A DNA stretch of 64,000 bases from Cyrtodaria siliqua. Its lineage: Eukaryota > Mollusca > Bivalvia > Adapedonta > Hiatellidae. Position numbers and translations under genes: made by a program. Below the pieces are notes generated by a model, which ran no database searches, was not told the DNA's origin, and saw only the letters and a list, made by a program, of their open reading frames with translations. Below are positions 11,177-24,454 of the stretch, piece by piece (position 1 is the stretch's first letter; every line of letters starts with the position of its first letter). The DNA lies in contig JAWPHD010000233.1 of assembly GCA_037043455.1 (NCBI GenBank), forward strand, positions 124,001 to 188,000. The letters are read 5' to 3'.

Positions 11177-11770
11177 AATAAATATTGTGGTTATTATTTA
11201 TATTGAGACCAGCTAAGATCGGGTCAACTTTCTGCAGACGAATTATCTTTCTGCAGACGAATTATCAATCTTGCAGACTAAATGAGTATCTTGCAGACTA
11301 AATGAGTAAGTATTTAATATAATTCGGTTGTTTATCACGCTGAGGAAATCTTAGGCTCCGACCAACCCAGACGAACGACCCATTCCTTTCTTCTTGCATT
11401 ATCAGCCGGAAAGCTATGAAATGACACATCTTTGGTGTTATATCGCGAATCATTCGTGCACATCGGCACGCAACAGTGATACGCTGCCATGTTTTGTTTG
11501 CGTTAGTAGCCTCGTTTTGAAATCAAAATGGCCGACGCGTGAAATAAGAGTATTCCACGTCATTGACTTTGTCAGTTTTTGTGTTTACGTTTGAGCTTGT
11601 AGAAGAAAGGAAATTTCAAATGGCATTTGGTTTCGCAAATATAATTTAAGGCTAAAAAGGTAGGAGATTATTTTTTATTTCACATACAGTACAGTACAGT
11701 ACAGTACAGTACATATTGTTTCCTGCATGACTTTTATTTAAAAATGTAATTGAGACCCGAACGGCAGTAT
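11177..11770. other. Short duplications and ACAGT microsatellite
   Basis: At 11225-11310 two phrases, TTTCTGCAGACGAATTATC and CTTGCAGACTAAATGAGTA, are each duplicated in tandem. At 11683-11714 ACAGT is repeated about six times. A CG-containing patch with CAAAATGGCCGACGCG near 11525 looks like a start-codon context but stops after a few codons. No gene is supported. Confidence 0.4.
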
Positions 11771-11935
11771 ACTGGTCGGGGCCACTTTCGTTTTTGTACC
11801 GCTTTTGTACCTTTTGGTTTTTTCTTGTTTCCAATCGCGTCTGTGCTAAACGTCATCACGCTAGCTATTTGTATTGTAAAAACAGTTTTTAAATGAGAAT
11901 GACGGAAACTGGGCTTGGACGGAAACTGGTCCCTA
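11771..11935. mobile_element. Internally deleted relative of the 8227-9030 element
   Basis: The left part (GGTCGGGGCCACTTTCGT, TTTTTGTACCGC, CTTGTTTCCAATC) and the right part (GAATGACGGAAACTGGGC, TTGGACGGAAACTGG) match the two ends of the 804-bp element at 8227-9030, but only about 165 bp remains. This is the typical relation between a longer non-autonomous transposon and its MITE. Confidence 0.55.
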
Positions 11936-14180
11936 AACAATATATATTATAATAGGTTGTTGAAGACATTTGGATCAAAAACAACGAGTTGATATAAATG
12001 TACATGTACTGTATAATTTAATAGGTTAAATCTATCACACAATCGGCAAAATGTTCAACATCTCCGAGCCAGTCACACATTTTTTTTTCACGTCATATTG
12101 TAGGGTGATTTAGACCCAGTCGTTCTTGTTTTTCACAATTTCATTATTTAATGTCCGTCCTGATCTGTGTTCGGCTACTAACGATCTCCTGCGTGTACTC
12201 AGAGGGTAGCGGGCATTCTGGCTGCCATTTTCAACCGTCGCAGTTGTCGTTGGATGCACGTGCCGATGCACGATATGACTGGTTCGTGGTCGATTATTAA
12301 ACATATATCTACAATTTAATGCTAAATGTATGTAACGCAGTCTAGATTTAATATGGATTTTCGGCTCGCCATATGGATTTTTTGGCCCTTCATATGGATT
12401 TTTGGCCCGCCGTTTCACGCGCTTATCTAATATGACCGCAGAGACAATGCCTGTATAACACGAAAAACAGGCCGTTTTTGTTACTATATATAGTAACACA
12501 TGTAATAAGCAACTTTATGGACCGGATGACGTCACATTAAACAAAGAGTGGAATATGCAAATGAGGTATAATATTACTAACTAAATGAGTCAGTGCCGTA
12601 TCTCCCTCTCGTGAGATCCTGCAGATCAATGTCGAATTTTTTAAAATTCATACTCAGTTCTGTTTTTACGACGAATAAATTGTTTTCTTTCATTTTACAA
12701 CACTGTTCCCTAGTATAACTGGTATTCAGTAAATTAAATACATGAAATGCTTCAAAATAACACCTTCCTGCTAGTATTCTGAATCGAACCACTCAGCCTT
12801 TTTAACAAATTAAAAAATCATGCCTTTGCATTTGTTCAATATGTTTTTAAAATAGTGGATCTGCCACCTCTCGTACTTTACTTGTGAAATTATTTAACGA
12901 AGTATTTACATCATTTTTACTATTAGTTACGGTATTGAAAAACAGCATATTAAACTCTGGCAGCTTTGTAATTAAACCCGCGACAACTACACCCCTATCA
13001 ACTGCTTTAGTATGATCCAACTAAAAAGTCCTGACTCAGCAAATCTACATTTCGTCTCAATATCCGAAATGGGCTTCGTTGACATTTTGGTGTTAAACCA
13101 AAGTTTGTGTTTTAGTTAGATCATACACAGTTTGAAATCTACACAATTGACTGGATGAAACGTGAAATTAAAACACTAATACAACATGAATATTTAAGTG
13201 ACATACTATAAAGGTAAGTTTATTCATATATAACAATGGCGACCAATGCGGAAGTTTTCACGATTGTTTATAAAAACGACTGCTAAAATAGTTTTATATC
13301 CTACCAAATACAGATGCTTGGAGCAAGTGTGGACCGTAATGCAAAATCTGAAAATAGTAAACATAAATAAGAATATTCTTGAGATACTAACAATCAATGC
13401 AGTCTGAATGAGTTGTATTTGTTTTGTTGAGGTGTTGGGGAAGGTAGATGGAGTGTGGGGAGGGGGAGGGGTGGAGGGACGAGGGAGAGGGGGGCGTCTG
13501 TTATCTGACAATGACAATATATCCTTATTCTTTAAAATGAACATGTTTTAAAGGTCGTATTAATATTATCATACCGCGTATCAGATATTTAAAACTAATT
13601 GAAATGAAAATATACTGAAAAAAATAAAGTTTAGCAAGCCCTTATGCACATCTAGCTTAAATAAATGTAATGTTATTTTATATATTTTGAATATTTTAAA
13701 TCATCGGCATGACTTAGGTTGATCTTCCCTTTCACTTGCTTTTTGTATTCCAATGTAAGTATCAGAGTTATCTCCTATTTAGTTAAAGCAAACTATTTTA
13801 CATAAAATTTACAAATAAGGTAACGAGCAAGATTAAGCATCACAAAATAACTGTTATGGGTCTCAAGTTATAAAAAACGCTAATACAATTGACAATTTCC
13901 TTGCCATTATAAAGATATAGAGAACTAACGTTTATCATTTGTGAAATTACCTCCCTTTACATTGAAATAAGAGCGACATTATAATTTCTGTAAAACATGT
14001 TGATTACTACATGTTGCTATTGTTTTCGCATATTTCTTTTAAGACTTATTCCCTTAATATAACTGATAATTATGTAAGTTATATTGTCCATGACCGCTTC
14101 TACGCATATCCTAGAATCTGGTCAACGGGATTTATGTTATTTACTTGCTAAACTTATTGTTATCAGTATACAACCTGCAA
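11936..14180. other. Gene-poor stretch; G-rich patch
   Basis: At 12350-12412 an ATATGGATTTTTGGCCC unit recurs three times. A 129-codon reverse frame over it has no recognisable domain and is not called. At 13431-13497 the plus strand is almost all purine, with seven runs of three or more G, a candidate for quadruplex or triplex structure. The rest is AT-rich without exons that I can support. Confidence 0.4.
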
Positions 14181-14184
14181 CTTT

Positions 14185-14990
14185 ACAGTCTTGGCAAACA
14201 CGCATGTGGCCCTACTGAAATATATGTCCTCCAGTGAACGATCTTGGAAAACACACATGTTGGACCTACTTATAATGTGTCCTCCAGTGAATGATCTTGG
14301 CAAACACACATGTGGCCTTACTTATAATGTGTCCGCCAATGAATGATCTTGGCAAACACGCATGTTGGCCCTGCTGTATAATACGTCTTCCGGTGAATGA
14401 TATTGGCAATCACGTATGTTGGTATTACTTATAATGTGTCCTCCAGTGAATGATCTTGGCAAACACGCATGTTGGCCCTACTTATAATGTGTCCTCCAGT
14501 GAATGACGTATAATGTGTCCTCCAGTGAATGATCTTGGCAAACACGCATGTTGGTCCTACTTATAATGTGTCCTCCAGTGAATGATCTTGGCAAACACGC
14601 ATGTTGGTCCTACTTATAATGTGTCCTCCAGTGAATGATCTTGGCAAACACGCATGTGGCCCTACAGTATAATGTGTCCTCCAGTGATTGATCTTGGCAA
14701 ACACGCATGTAGCCCTACAGTATAATGTGTCCTCCAGTGATTGATCTTGGCAAACACGCATGTGGCCCTACAGTATAATGTGTCCTCCAGTGATTGATCT
14801 TGGCAAACACGCATGTGGCCCTACAGTATAATGTGTCCTCCAGTGATTGATCTTGGCAAACACGCATGTGGCCCTACAGTATAATGCGTCCTCCAGTGAA
14901 TGATCTTGGCAAACACGCATGTGGCCCTACTTATAATGTGTCCTCCAGTGAATGATCGTGGAAAAAACAGTAGTCTTGTTGGCCCTACTC
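14185..14990. repeat. 52-53-bp minisatellite
   Basis: About fourteen tandem units contain TCCTCCAGTGAATGATCTTG, GCAAACACGCATGT, GGCCCTAC and TTATAATGTG. Units near 14640-14900 share the variants CAGTATAATG and GTGATTGATC, so those neighbours were copied recently as a block; units at 14200-14480 are more diverged. One unit near 14505 is shortened. A reverse open frame across it only mirrors the repeat. Confidence 0.9.
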
Positions 14991-15123
14991 AACACGGCGT
15001 CTCGTTAGTTTTTCTACATAACTTGCAAGTGTTCAATCATTTAAATTAATTATAACGACAAATTAAAACAGATAGTTTTTTGCATAAAAGATACTGGATT
15101 AATTAGTCGGGACGCTTATATTA

Positions 15124-15245
15124 ATGCTTGATTACAACTTCAAGATTGCCATGTGTCCCTTTAATGCTTCATTACAACTTCAAGATTGCCATGTGTCCCT
15201 TTAATGCTTCATTACAACTTCAAGATTGCCATGAGTCCCTTTAAT
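15124..15245. repeat. Three tandem 40-bp units
   Basis: The unit contains TGCTTCATTACAACTTCAAG and ATTGCCATGTGTCCCTTTAA and is repeated three times with very few differences, which points to recent duplication. It is not related to the preceding 52-bp unit. Confidence 0.85.
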
Positions 15246-15418
15246 GATTTTTAACAGATATATTTGACATACAGGATGATCCTGTACAGTCACACAAACA
15301 ACACCAAGTTGTGTTTTGTAGGCTGATGACCTTATTTTATTATCGGCTAGTTTGAAAGTAATGAAAATGTGTCATGATGACATGTATATTGTGTCAATAA
15401 TTGCAAGTTGTAGGATGG

Positions 15419-15680
15419 TTGGTGACATTTCCTTCGATGAATGCAAAACAATAAATCGTTTAATTTAGGGTAACTAAATATACGCCCATCTCGGTGTTTA
15501 AATAACCAACGAGCTATCTTTTTTGTAGCTTGGTGTACTTAGTAACACAGTGACGTCAAAGTGACGTCCGTACTCTAAATTCCTCTATCTGGTAGTTGTA
15601 GTACGATATAGCCACGCTCCTTTAGTTACCCGAAATTAAACGATTTAATGTTTTGCATTCATCAAAAGAAATGTCACCGA
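15419..15680. mobile_element. MITE with 60-bp terminal inverted repeats
   Basis: TTGGTGACATTTCCTTCGAT on the left is mirrored by the reverse complement of the right end (TCGGTGACATTTCTTTTGAT), and pairing continues through AATGCAAAACA and AAATCGTTTAATTT to GGGTAACTAAA, about 60 bp with only a few mismatches. The centre has a CGCCCATCTCGGTGTTTAAA motif that reappears in the hairpin at 15761-15857. A TGACGTCA occurs near 15552. No coding capacity. Confidence 0.75.
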
Positions 15681-15760
15681 TGTACTTATTTAACACTGCG
15701 ACATCAGATTACTCTATCCGGTAGTTGAAGCATGGCCATGCTACAAAAATGATAGGGTCT

Positions 15761-15857
15761 GTCTCAGCTCGTTGGTTATTTAAACACCGAGATATGCCCA
15801 TCTCGGTGTTTAAATATAGCCCATCGAGGTGTTTAAATAATCCAACGAGCTGAGACC
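15761..15857. repeat. Hairpin next to the MITE
   Basis: GTCTCAGCTCGTTGG followed by TTATTTAAACACC pairs with GGTGTTTAAATAA and CCAACGAGCTGAGAC at 15827-15857, giving arms of about 29 bp with one bulge. Between them GGTGTTTAAATA.GCCCATC is duplicated. The same phrase (ACCAACGAGCT) occurs in the neighbouring MITE, so the hairpin is probably a rearranged piece of that family. Confidence 0.6.
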
Positions 15858-16380
15858 AGACTATTACAAAGAATGTGGCCGAACTATTGGTACATATCTG
15901 GTTTACAACTAACCTTTCGACAATGTATATCCACAGGTAAACAAAAGACAAAGTTGCGTGTTGGAAAGATCGGTGAATGTTGAAAGTTTGCGATACAAAG
16001 TAGAGAGTTAAAAGTAGAAAACAACGGATAAACATAAAAAAAAACATGGGTAACTTATTTGTATAACTTTATATATGCGAATTTTAATACTTGTGCGTTA
16101 TTTACACCACTATTAGTTACGGTTTCACAGCCCGCTGTCACACTGTAATAATAGTTATAATCTTCAATCCGTCTGCAAATTAAAGAAGCTAGAGTATATC
16201 ATTTCAAAACAAAGATGTTTCATCAAAAGAATACTATGCATTTCATATACACACCCACTTACACACACATCCTTACCCACACAACATTTCAATCAACTAT
16301 GTACTGTATATCATTGTAAATTTGCTTTACTGTATGGCACTACATGTTCTACAAAAAACACCACTTCTCATGTATAACTA
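15858..16380. other. No recognisable gene before the satellite
   Basis: AT-rich sequence. A 112-codon reverse frame at 15709-16047 overlaps the hairpin and has no recognisable domain. CA-rich simple sequence at 16245-16280 leads into the satellite array. Confidence 0.35.
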
Positions 16381-17733
16381 CTCCAATATCACCACTCATC
16401 TAAGGAATCGCAAATGATGCCACGCATATATCACCAATCATGTATAGTACCTCACGTATTGCAAATTATGCCATGCATATATCACATCTCATATATGGCA
16501 AATGATGTTACGCGTATATCCTCACTCTGGAATAGCAAATGATGCAAGGTATATATCACCACTCTGGTATAGCAAATGATACCACTCATATAATATCACC
16601 ACTAATGTATAGCAAACGATGCCACGCATATATCAACACTAAGGTATAGCAAACGATGCAACGAATATATCTCAAATAATGCAACTCATATAATATCACC
16701 ACTCAGGTATAGCATATGATGCACACATATACTACCACTCAGGTATAGCAAATGATGCCACTCATATAATATCACCGCTCAGGTATAGCATATGATGCAC
16801 ACATATACTACCACCAATGTATAGCAAATGATGCCATGCATATATCACCAATCTGGTATAGCAAATGATACCGCGCATACATCTCAAATCAGGTGTAGCA
16901 AATGATACCACTCATATAATATCACCACTAATGTATAGCAAACGATGCCACGCATATATCAACACTAAGGTATACCAAACGATGCCACGAATATATCTCA
17001 AATAATGCCACTCATATAATATCACCACTCAGGTATAGCATATGATGCACAAATATACTACCACTCAGATATAGCAAATGATGCCATTCATATAATATCA
17101 GCGCTCAGGTATAGCATATGATGCACACATATACTACCACCAAGGTATAGAAATGATGCCATGCATATATCACCAATCTGGTATAGCAAATGATACCGCG
17201 CATACATCTCAAATCAGGTGTAGCAAATGATGCCACTCATACAATATCACCACTAATGTATGACAAACGATGCCACGCATTTATCACCACTAAGGTATAG
17301 CAAATGATGCCACCTATATAATATCGCCACTAAGGTATAGCAAATGTTGCCACGCATATATCACCACGAAGATATAGCAAATGATGCACACATATACTAC
17401 CACCAAGGTATAGAAAATGATGCCATGCATATATCACCACTCTGGTATAGCAAATGATGCCATACAAATAATATCACAAATAAAGGTATAGCAAATGATG
17501 TCATGCATATATCGCCACTCAAGTATAGCAAATGATGACATACATATATCACCACTAATGTATAGCAAATGATGTCACTTAATAATATCAACACTAAGGT
17601 ATAGCAAATGATGCCATGCATATATCGCCACTAAGATATAGCAAATGATGACATACATATATCACCACTAAGGTATAACAAATTATGCCATACATATATC
17701 ACCATCAAGGTATAGCAAATGATGCCATGCATA
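16381..17733. repeat. 37/40-bp satellite, block A
   Basis: Start of the large array. A typical unit reads CATATATCACCACTAAGG then TATAGCAAATGATGCCACG, 37 bp. A second form carries three extra bases (CATATAATATCACC) and is then almost always preceded by GCCACT, giving 40 bp; a third has CATATACTACCACC. A multi-unit block around 16560-16690 is repeated around 16890-17020 with shared private variants, showing higher-order duplication of about 330 bp. Confidence 0.9.
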
Positions 17734-17993
17734 CACTACTCAACTGCTATAATCGGTCACATTTGAAAGAATTATATGTTTTTTAATAATTCATATATTT
17801 ATTTGAAATTTTAACTGGCGTCGTTTAACAAATATCGCTAGCGATCTATAAAACTTAATCTGTCTTGATTGGACTACAACCTTGTTGATAAACTTAATAC
17901 AATATTGGTATGTGTTTCGGTGATTTCCAGTTTTTAAGTATTTGTGTTATTTTCAAAACAAATTGGGTGACCAATTATAAAAGTTCAGTAGTG
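17734..17993. mobile_element. 260-bp TA-flanked MITE inside the satellite
   Basis: The ends are inverted repeats of about 27 bp: CACTACTCAACTGCTATAAT on the left and CACTACTGAACTTTTATAAT in reverse complement on the right, followed by CGGTCAC or TGGTCAC. TA lies just outside both ends, consistent with a Tc1/mariner-type TA target duplication. Satellite units continue on both sides. There is no room for a transposase. Confidence 0.75.
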
Positions 17994-18713
17994 TACATCA
18001 CTACTAAGGTATATCATGCAAGGCATATATCACCACTCTGGTATAGCAAATGATACCAAGCATATATTTCAATTCAGGTGTAGCAAATGATGCCACTCAT
18101 ATAATATCACCTCTAATGTATAGCAAAAGATACAACGCATATATCACCACTAAGGTATAGCAAATGGTGCCACATATATATATACACCAAGGTACAGTAA
18201 ATGATGTCACACATATATCACCACCAAGGTATAGCAAACGATGCCACACATATATCACCACCAAGGTATAGCAAATGATGCACGCATATATCACCACCAA
18301 GGTATAGCAAATGATGCCACGCATATAATATCACCCCTAAGGTATAGCAAATGATGCCACGCATATATCACCACTCAGATATAGCAAATGATGCCACACA
18401 TATATCACCACCAAGGTGTAGGAAATGATGCCATGCATATATCACCACCAAGGTATAGCAAATGATGCCACGCATATGTCACCACTCAGGTATAGCAAAT
18501 GATGTATATACTACCACAAAGGCATAGTAAATGATGCCATGCATATATCACCACTAAAGTATAGCAGATGATGCCACTCATATAACATCATCACTAATGT
18601 ATAGCCAATGATGCCACGCATATATCACCACTAAGGTACAGCAAATGATGGTGGCCACACATATACTACCACCAAGGTATAGCTAATGATGCCAAACATA
18701 TATCACCACTAAA
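17994..18713. repeat. 37/40-bp satellite, block B
   Basis: The same units as block A with frequent ATATCACCACCAAGG variants. Open reverse frames of about 75 codons arise because three 37-bp units (111 bp) keep the reading frame. Confidence 0.9.
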
Positions 18714-19036
18714 GTAGAATCCCCCCAAATTCATGTTCATTTTATCATTTTTTGTTAATGTTCATTAAAGGTCTTCATCATGATCCCTGCATTGTTTCAG
18801 GTGCCATCTCGCTCACATCAAAAGAGCAGTGGCAGAAAAACAATAAACGTGGCTCCAGCGTAAATGGAGTTTTTACGATAGAATTTGCAGCAACTCTGCA
18901 GTTCAGGGTGAGAAGGTTCTAGGCCCATTTTCCATATTGTATCACGATGTACATGGAAGATGAGCCTGGCATGTTCATGCATGTTAGGCGCCAAATAACA
19001 TATAATGTGTTGGTGCGCCTTAAAACCCCAATTCAA
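18714..19036 (+). repeat. Family R320, copy inserted in the satellite
   Basis: About 320 bp matching 612-1025, from CCCCCCAAATTC to CTTAAAACCCC and ATTCAAT. The satellite phrase CACTAAAGTA occurs immediately before (18705-18714) and after (19037-19046) the insert, a 10-bp target duplication. Duplications of this variable-length kind fit LINE-machinery retroposition. This copy gives the best boundaries for the family. Confidence 0.75.
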
Positions 19037-22000
19037 TCACTAAAGTATAGCAAATGATGTCACTCATATAACATCACCACTAATGTATAGCCAATGATGC
19101 CACGCAAATATCACCACCAAGGTAAAGCAAATGATGCCTTGCATATATCACCACTTATGTATAGCAAACGATGTCCCGCATATATCACCACTACGGTATA
19201 GCAAATGATACCACACATATATCACCAATCAGGTATAGCAAATGATTGCACTCTTATAATATCACCACTAATGTATAGCAATTGATGCCACCACACAGAT
19301 ATAGTATAAAATGCACACATATACTACCACATATAGCAAATGATGCCACGCATATATCACCAACAAGGTATATCAAATAATATCACGCATATATCACCAC
19401 TAAGGTATAACAAATGATGTCATCCATATAATATCACCACACAGATATAGTAAATGATACACACATATACTACCACCAAAGTATAGCAAATGATGCCACG
19501 CATATATCACCACCAAGGTATAGCAAACGATGTCATGGATATATCACCACTAAGGTATGACAAACGATGCCATTCATATAATATCACCATAAGGTACAGC
19601 AAATGTTGCCACTCATATATCAGCACTAAGGTGTAACAAATAAATCCACTCAAAATATATTACCAGTAAGGTATAGCAAATGATGTCACACATATATTAC
19701 GACAAAGGTATAGCAAATGATACCACACATATAGTACGACAAAGGTATAGCAAATGATGCCATGCATATATCACCACTAATATATAGCAAATGATGCCAC
19801 ACACATACTACCACCAAGGTATAGCAAATGATGCCATACATATATCACCACTCAGGTATAGCAAATGATACCACGCATATATTTCACTTCAGGTGTAGCA
19901 AATGATGTCACTTATATAATATCACCTCTAATATATAGCAAACGATGCAACACATATATCACCACTAAGGTATAGCAAATGATGCCACACATATATCACT
20001 AAAAAGGTATAGCAAATGATGCCACATATATATCATCAATCAGGTATAGCATATGGTGCCACTCATATAATATCACCACTAATGCATAGCAAACGATGTC
20101 ACGCATATATCACCATTACTGTATAGCAAATGATACCACACATATACCACCAATCAGGTATAGCAAATGATTGCACTCATATAATATCACCTCTAATGTA
20201 TAGCAAATGATGCCACACATATATCACCACTAAGATACAGCAGATGATGCCACCCCTATAATATCACCTCTAAGGTATAGCAAATGATGCCACTCATATA
20301 ATATCAATACTCAGATATAGCAAATGATGCACTCATATACTACCAACAAGGTATAGCAAACGATAACACGTATATATCAAAACTAAAGTATAGCAAATGA
20401 TGCCATGCATATATCACACTACGGTACAATAAATTATGCCATTCGTATAATATCACTACTACGGTATTACAAATGATGCCACGCATATATCACCACGAAG
20501 GTACAACCAATGGATCTACATATACCACGACCAAGGTATAGCAAATGATGCCACGCATATATCACCACTTATGTATAGCAATTGTTGTCACTCATATGAT
20601 ATCACCACTAAGGTATTGCAAATGATGCCACGCATATATAACCACGCATATATCACCATATATCATTAATGTATAGCAAATGATGCCACGCATATATCAC
20701 CACTCAGGAATAACAAATGATGCCACTCATATAATATCACCTCTAATGTATAGCAAATGATACAACGCAAATATCACCACTAAGGAATAGCAAATGATCC
20801 TACACATATACTATCACTCAGGTATAGCAAATGATGCCACTCATATAATATCACCACTCAGGTATAGCATAGGACGTCTCACATATACTACCACCTAGTT
20901 ATAGCAAATGATGTCATGCATATATCACCACTAAGGTATAGCAAATGATCCCACACATATACTACCACTCAGATATAGCAAATGATCCCACGCATATACT
21001 ACCACTCAGGTGTAGCAAATGCTGCAACTCATATAATATCACCACTCAGGTATAGCAAATAATGCCATGCATATATATCCACTAAGGTATAGCATATGAT
21101 GCCACGCATATATCACCAATAAGGTGTAGCAATGATGCCACACAAAGTTATATCAAATGGTCGCACACATATAATATCCCCACTAAGGTATCGCAAATGA
21201 TGACACTCATATAATATCACCAATAAGGTATAGAAAATGATGCCACCCATATGCTACCACCAAGGTATCGCAAATGATGCCACTCATATAATATCACCAC
21301 TAAGGTATAGCAAATGATGCCACTCGTAAAATATCACCACTCAGATATAGCAAATGATGCGCACATATACTACCACCAAGGTATAGCAAATGATGCCACG
21401 CATATATCTCCACCACGGTATAGCAAATGATACCACGCATATATCACCACTAAGGTATTGCAAATGATGACATGCATATATCACCACTAATGTATAGCAA
21501 ATGATGCCACACACATACTACCACCAAGGTATAGCAAATGATGCCATACATATATCACTACCAAGGTATAGCAAATGATGCCATGCATATATCACTACTA
21601 AGATATAACAAATGATTCAGGGCCTATATCACCACTCAGGTAAAGCAAATGATACCACGCATATATTTCAATTCAGGTGTAGCAAATGATGCCACACATA
21701 TACTATCACCTCTAATGTATAGCATACGATCCAACACATATATATCCAGTAAGGTATAGTAAACGATGCCACGCATATATCGCCACTAAGTTATAGTAAA
21801 GGATGCCATACATATATCACCAAAAAGGTATAGCAAATGATGCCATACATATATCACCACTAAGGAATAGGAAATGATACCACGCATATATCACCACTAC
21901 GGTATAGCCACACATATATCACCACTCAGGCATAGCAACTGATGCCACGCATATATCACCACTAAGGTTTGGCATATGATACCATAAATATATCCAATCA

Positions 22001-24454
22001 GGTATAACAAATGGTGCCACTCATATACTTTCACCACTAATGTATAGCAAACGATGTCACGCATATATCACCACTAATGTATAGCAAATGATACACAAAT
22101 ATATCACCAATCAGGTATAGCAAATGATTGCACACATATACTATCACCACTAATGTAAAGCAAATGATGCCACACATGTATCACCACTAAGGTATAACAA
22201 ATGATGCCACTCATATAACATCACCACCAAAGTATAGCAAAGGATGCCATGTAAATAACACCATTAAGGTATAGCAAATGATCCTACACATATTCTATAA
22301 CTCAGGTATAACAGATTATGCCACTCATATAATATCACCACTCAGGTATAGCAAACGATGCCACAAATATACTACCACTAAGGTATAGCAAATGATGCCG
22401 CACATATACTACCACCCCGATATAGCAAATGATTCCACGAATATACTACCACTCAGTTAAAGCACATGATCCGACACATATTACTACCACTCAGGTATAG
22501 AAAATGATGCCACTCATATAATATCACCACTCAGGTATAACAAATGATGCCATACATATATCACCACTAAGGTATAGCAAATGATGCCACATATATATAT
22601 ATATACACACCAATGTATAGCAAATGATGCCATGCGTATATCCCCAGTAAGGTATCGCAAATGATGCCACTCATATAATATCACCAATTAGGTACAGAAA
22701 ATGATGCCACCCATATAATAAAATCACTAAGGCATAGCAAATGACACCACTCATATAATATCCCACTCAGATATAGTAAATACATATGCTACCACCAGGG
22801 TATAGGAAATGATGCCATGAATATATAACCACCAAGGTATAGCATATGATGCCCTCATATAATATCACCGCTAACGTATAGCAAACGATGCATATATCAC
22901 CACTACGGTATAGCCACACATATATAACCACTCAGGAATTGCAAATGATGCCTGTATATATCACCTCCAAACCATAGCAAATGATGCCATGCATATATCA
23001 CTACTAAGGTATAACAAATTTTGCAAGGCATATATCACCACTCTGGTATAGCAGATAATACCACGCATATATTTCAATTCAGGTGTAGCATATAATGCCA
23101 CTAATATAATATCACCTCTAATGTATAGCAAACGATGCAACGCATATACCATCACTAAGGTATAACAAACGATGCCACGCATATATCACTATTAATTTAT
23201 AGCAAAAACTGCCACACATATATCACCCTTAAGGTATAGAAGATGATGCCATACATATACCACTACTTAGGTATAGCAAACGATGCCACGCATATATCAC
23301 CACTAATGTATAGAAAATAATGCCACACATATATCACCCTTAAGGTATAGAAGATGATGCCATACATATACCACTACTAAGGTATAGCAAACGATGCCAC
23401 GCATATATCACCACTAATGTATAGCAAATAATGTCACACATATATCACCCTTAAGGTATATAAAATGATGCCATACATATATCACCACTAAGGTTTAGCA
23501 AATGATGCCACACATATACTTCCACCAAAGTATAACAAAGGATCCCATTCATATACTACCACTCAGGTATAGCACAAGATCCCATATATAATACTACCAT
23601 TCAGGTATAGCAAATGATGCCACTCACATAATATCACCACTCAGATAAAGCAAATGATGCCACACATATATCACCACTAAGTTCTAGCAAATGATGCCAC
23701 ACATATATTTCAATTCAGGTGTAGCATATAATGCCACTAATATAATATCACCTCTAATGTATAGCAAACGATGCCACGCATATATCACCATTAATTTATA
23801 GCAAGTAATACCACACATATATCACCCTTAAGGTATAGAAGTTGATGCCATACATATACCACTACTAAGGTATAGCAAACGATGCCACGCATATATCACC
23901 CCTAATGTATAGAAAATAATGCCACACATATATCACCCTTAAGGTATAGAAGATGATGCCATACATATACCACTACTAAGGTATAGCAAACGATGCCACG
24001 CATATATCACCATTAATTTATAGCAAATAATGCCACACATATATCAAGCTTAAGGTATAGAAGATGATGCCATACATATACCACTACTAAGGTATAGCAA
24101 ACGATGCCACGCATATATCACCACTAATGTATAGCAAATAATGCCACACATATATCACCCTTAAGGTATATAAAATGATGCCATACATATATCACCACTA
24201 AGGTTTAGCACATGATGCCACACATATACTTCCACCAAAGTATAACAAAGGATCCCATGCATATACTACCATTCAGGTATAGCACAAGATCCCATATATA
24301 ATACTACCATTCAGGTATAGCAAGTTATGCCACTCACATAATATCACCACTCAGGTATAGCAAATGATGCCACACATATATCACCACTCAGGTATAGCAA
24401 ATGATGCCACACATATATCACCACCAAGGTATAGTAAATGATGCCATGTATATA
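19037..24454. repeat. 37/40-bp satellite, block C
   Basis: The longest uninterrupted block, about 5.4 kb and near 145 units. From about 23215 onward a three-unit higher-order repeat of about 112 bp appears (ATCACCCTTAAGGTATAGAA, then CCATACATATACCACTACT, then GCAAACGATGCCACGC) and recurs several times up to 24180. One satellite unit has an internal TATA expansion near 22590. Confidence 0.9.

Noticed and set aside
12110..12499. 129-codon reverse frame as a gene
   Set aside because: Overlaps a small tandem repeat, lacks recognisable domains and has no splice or promoter context.
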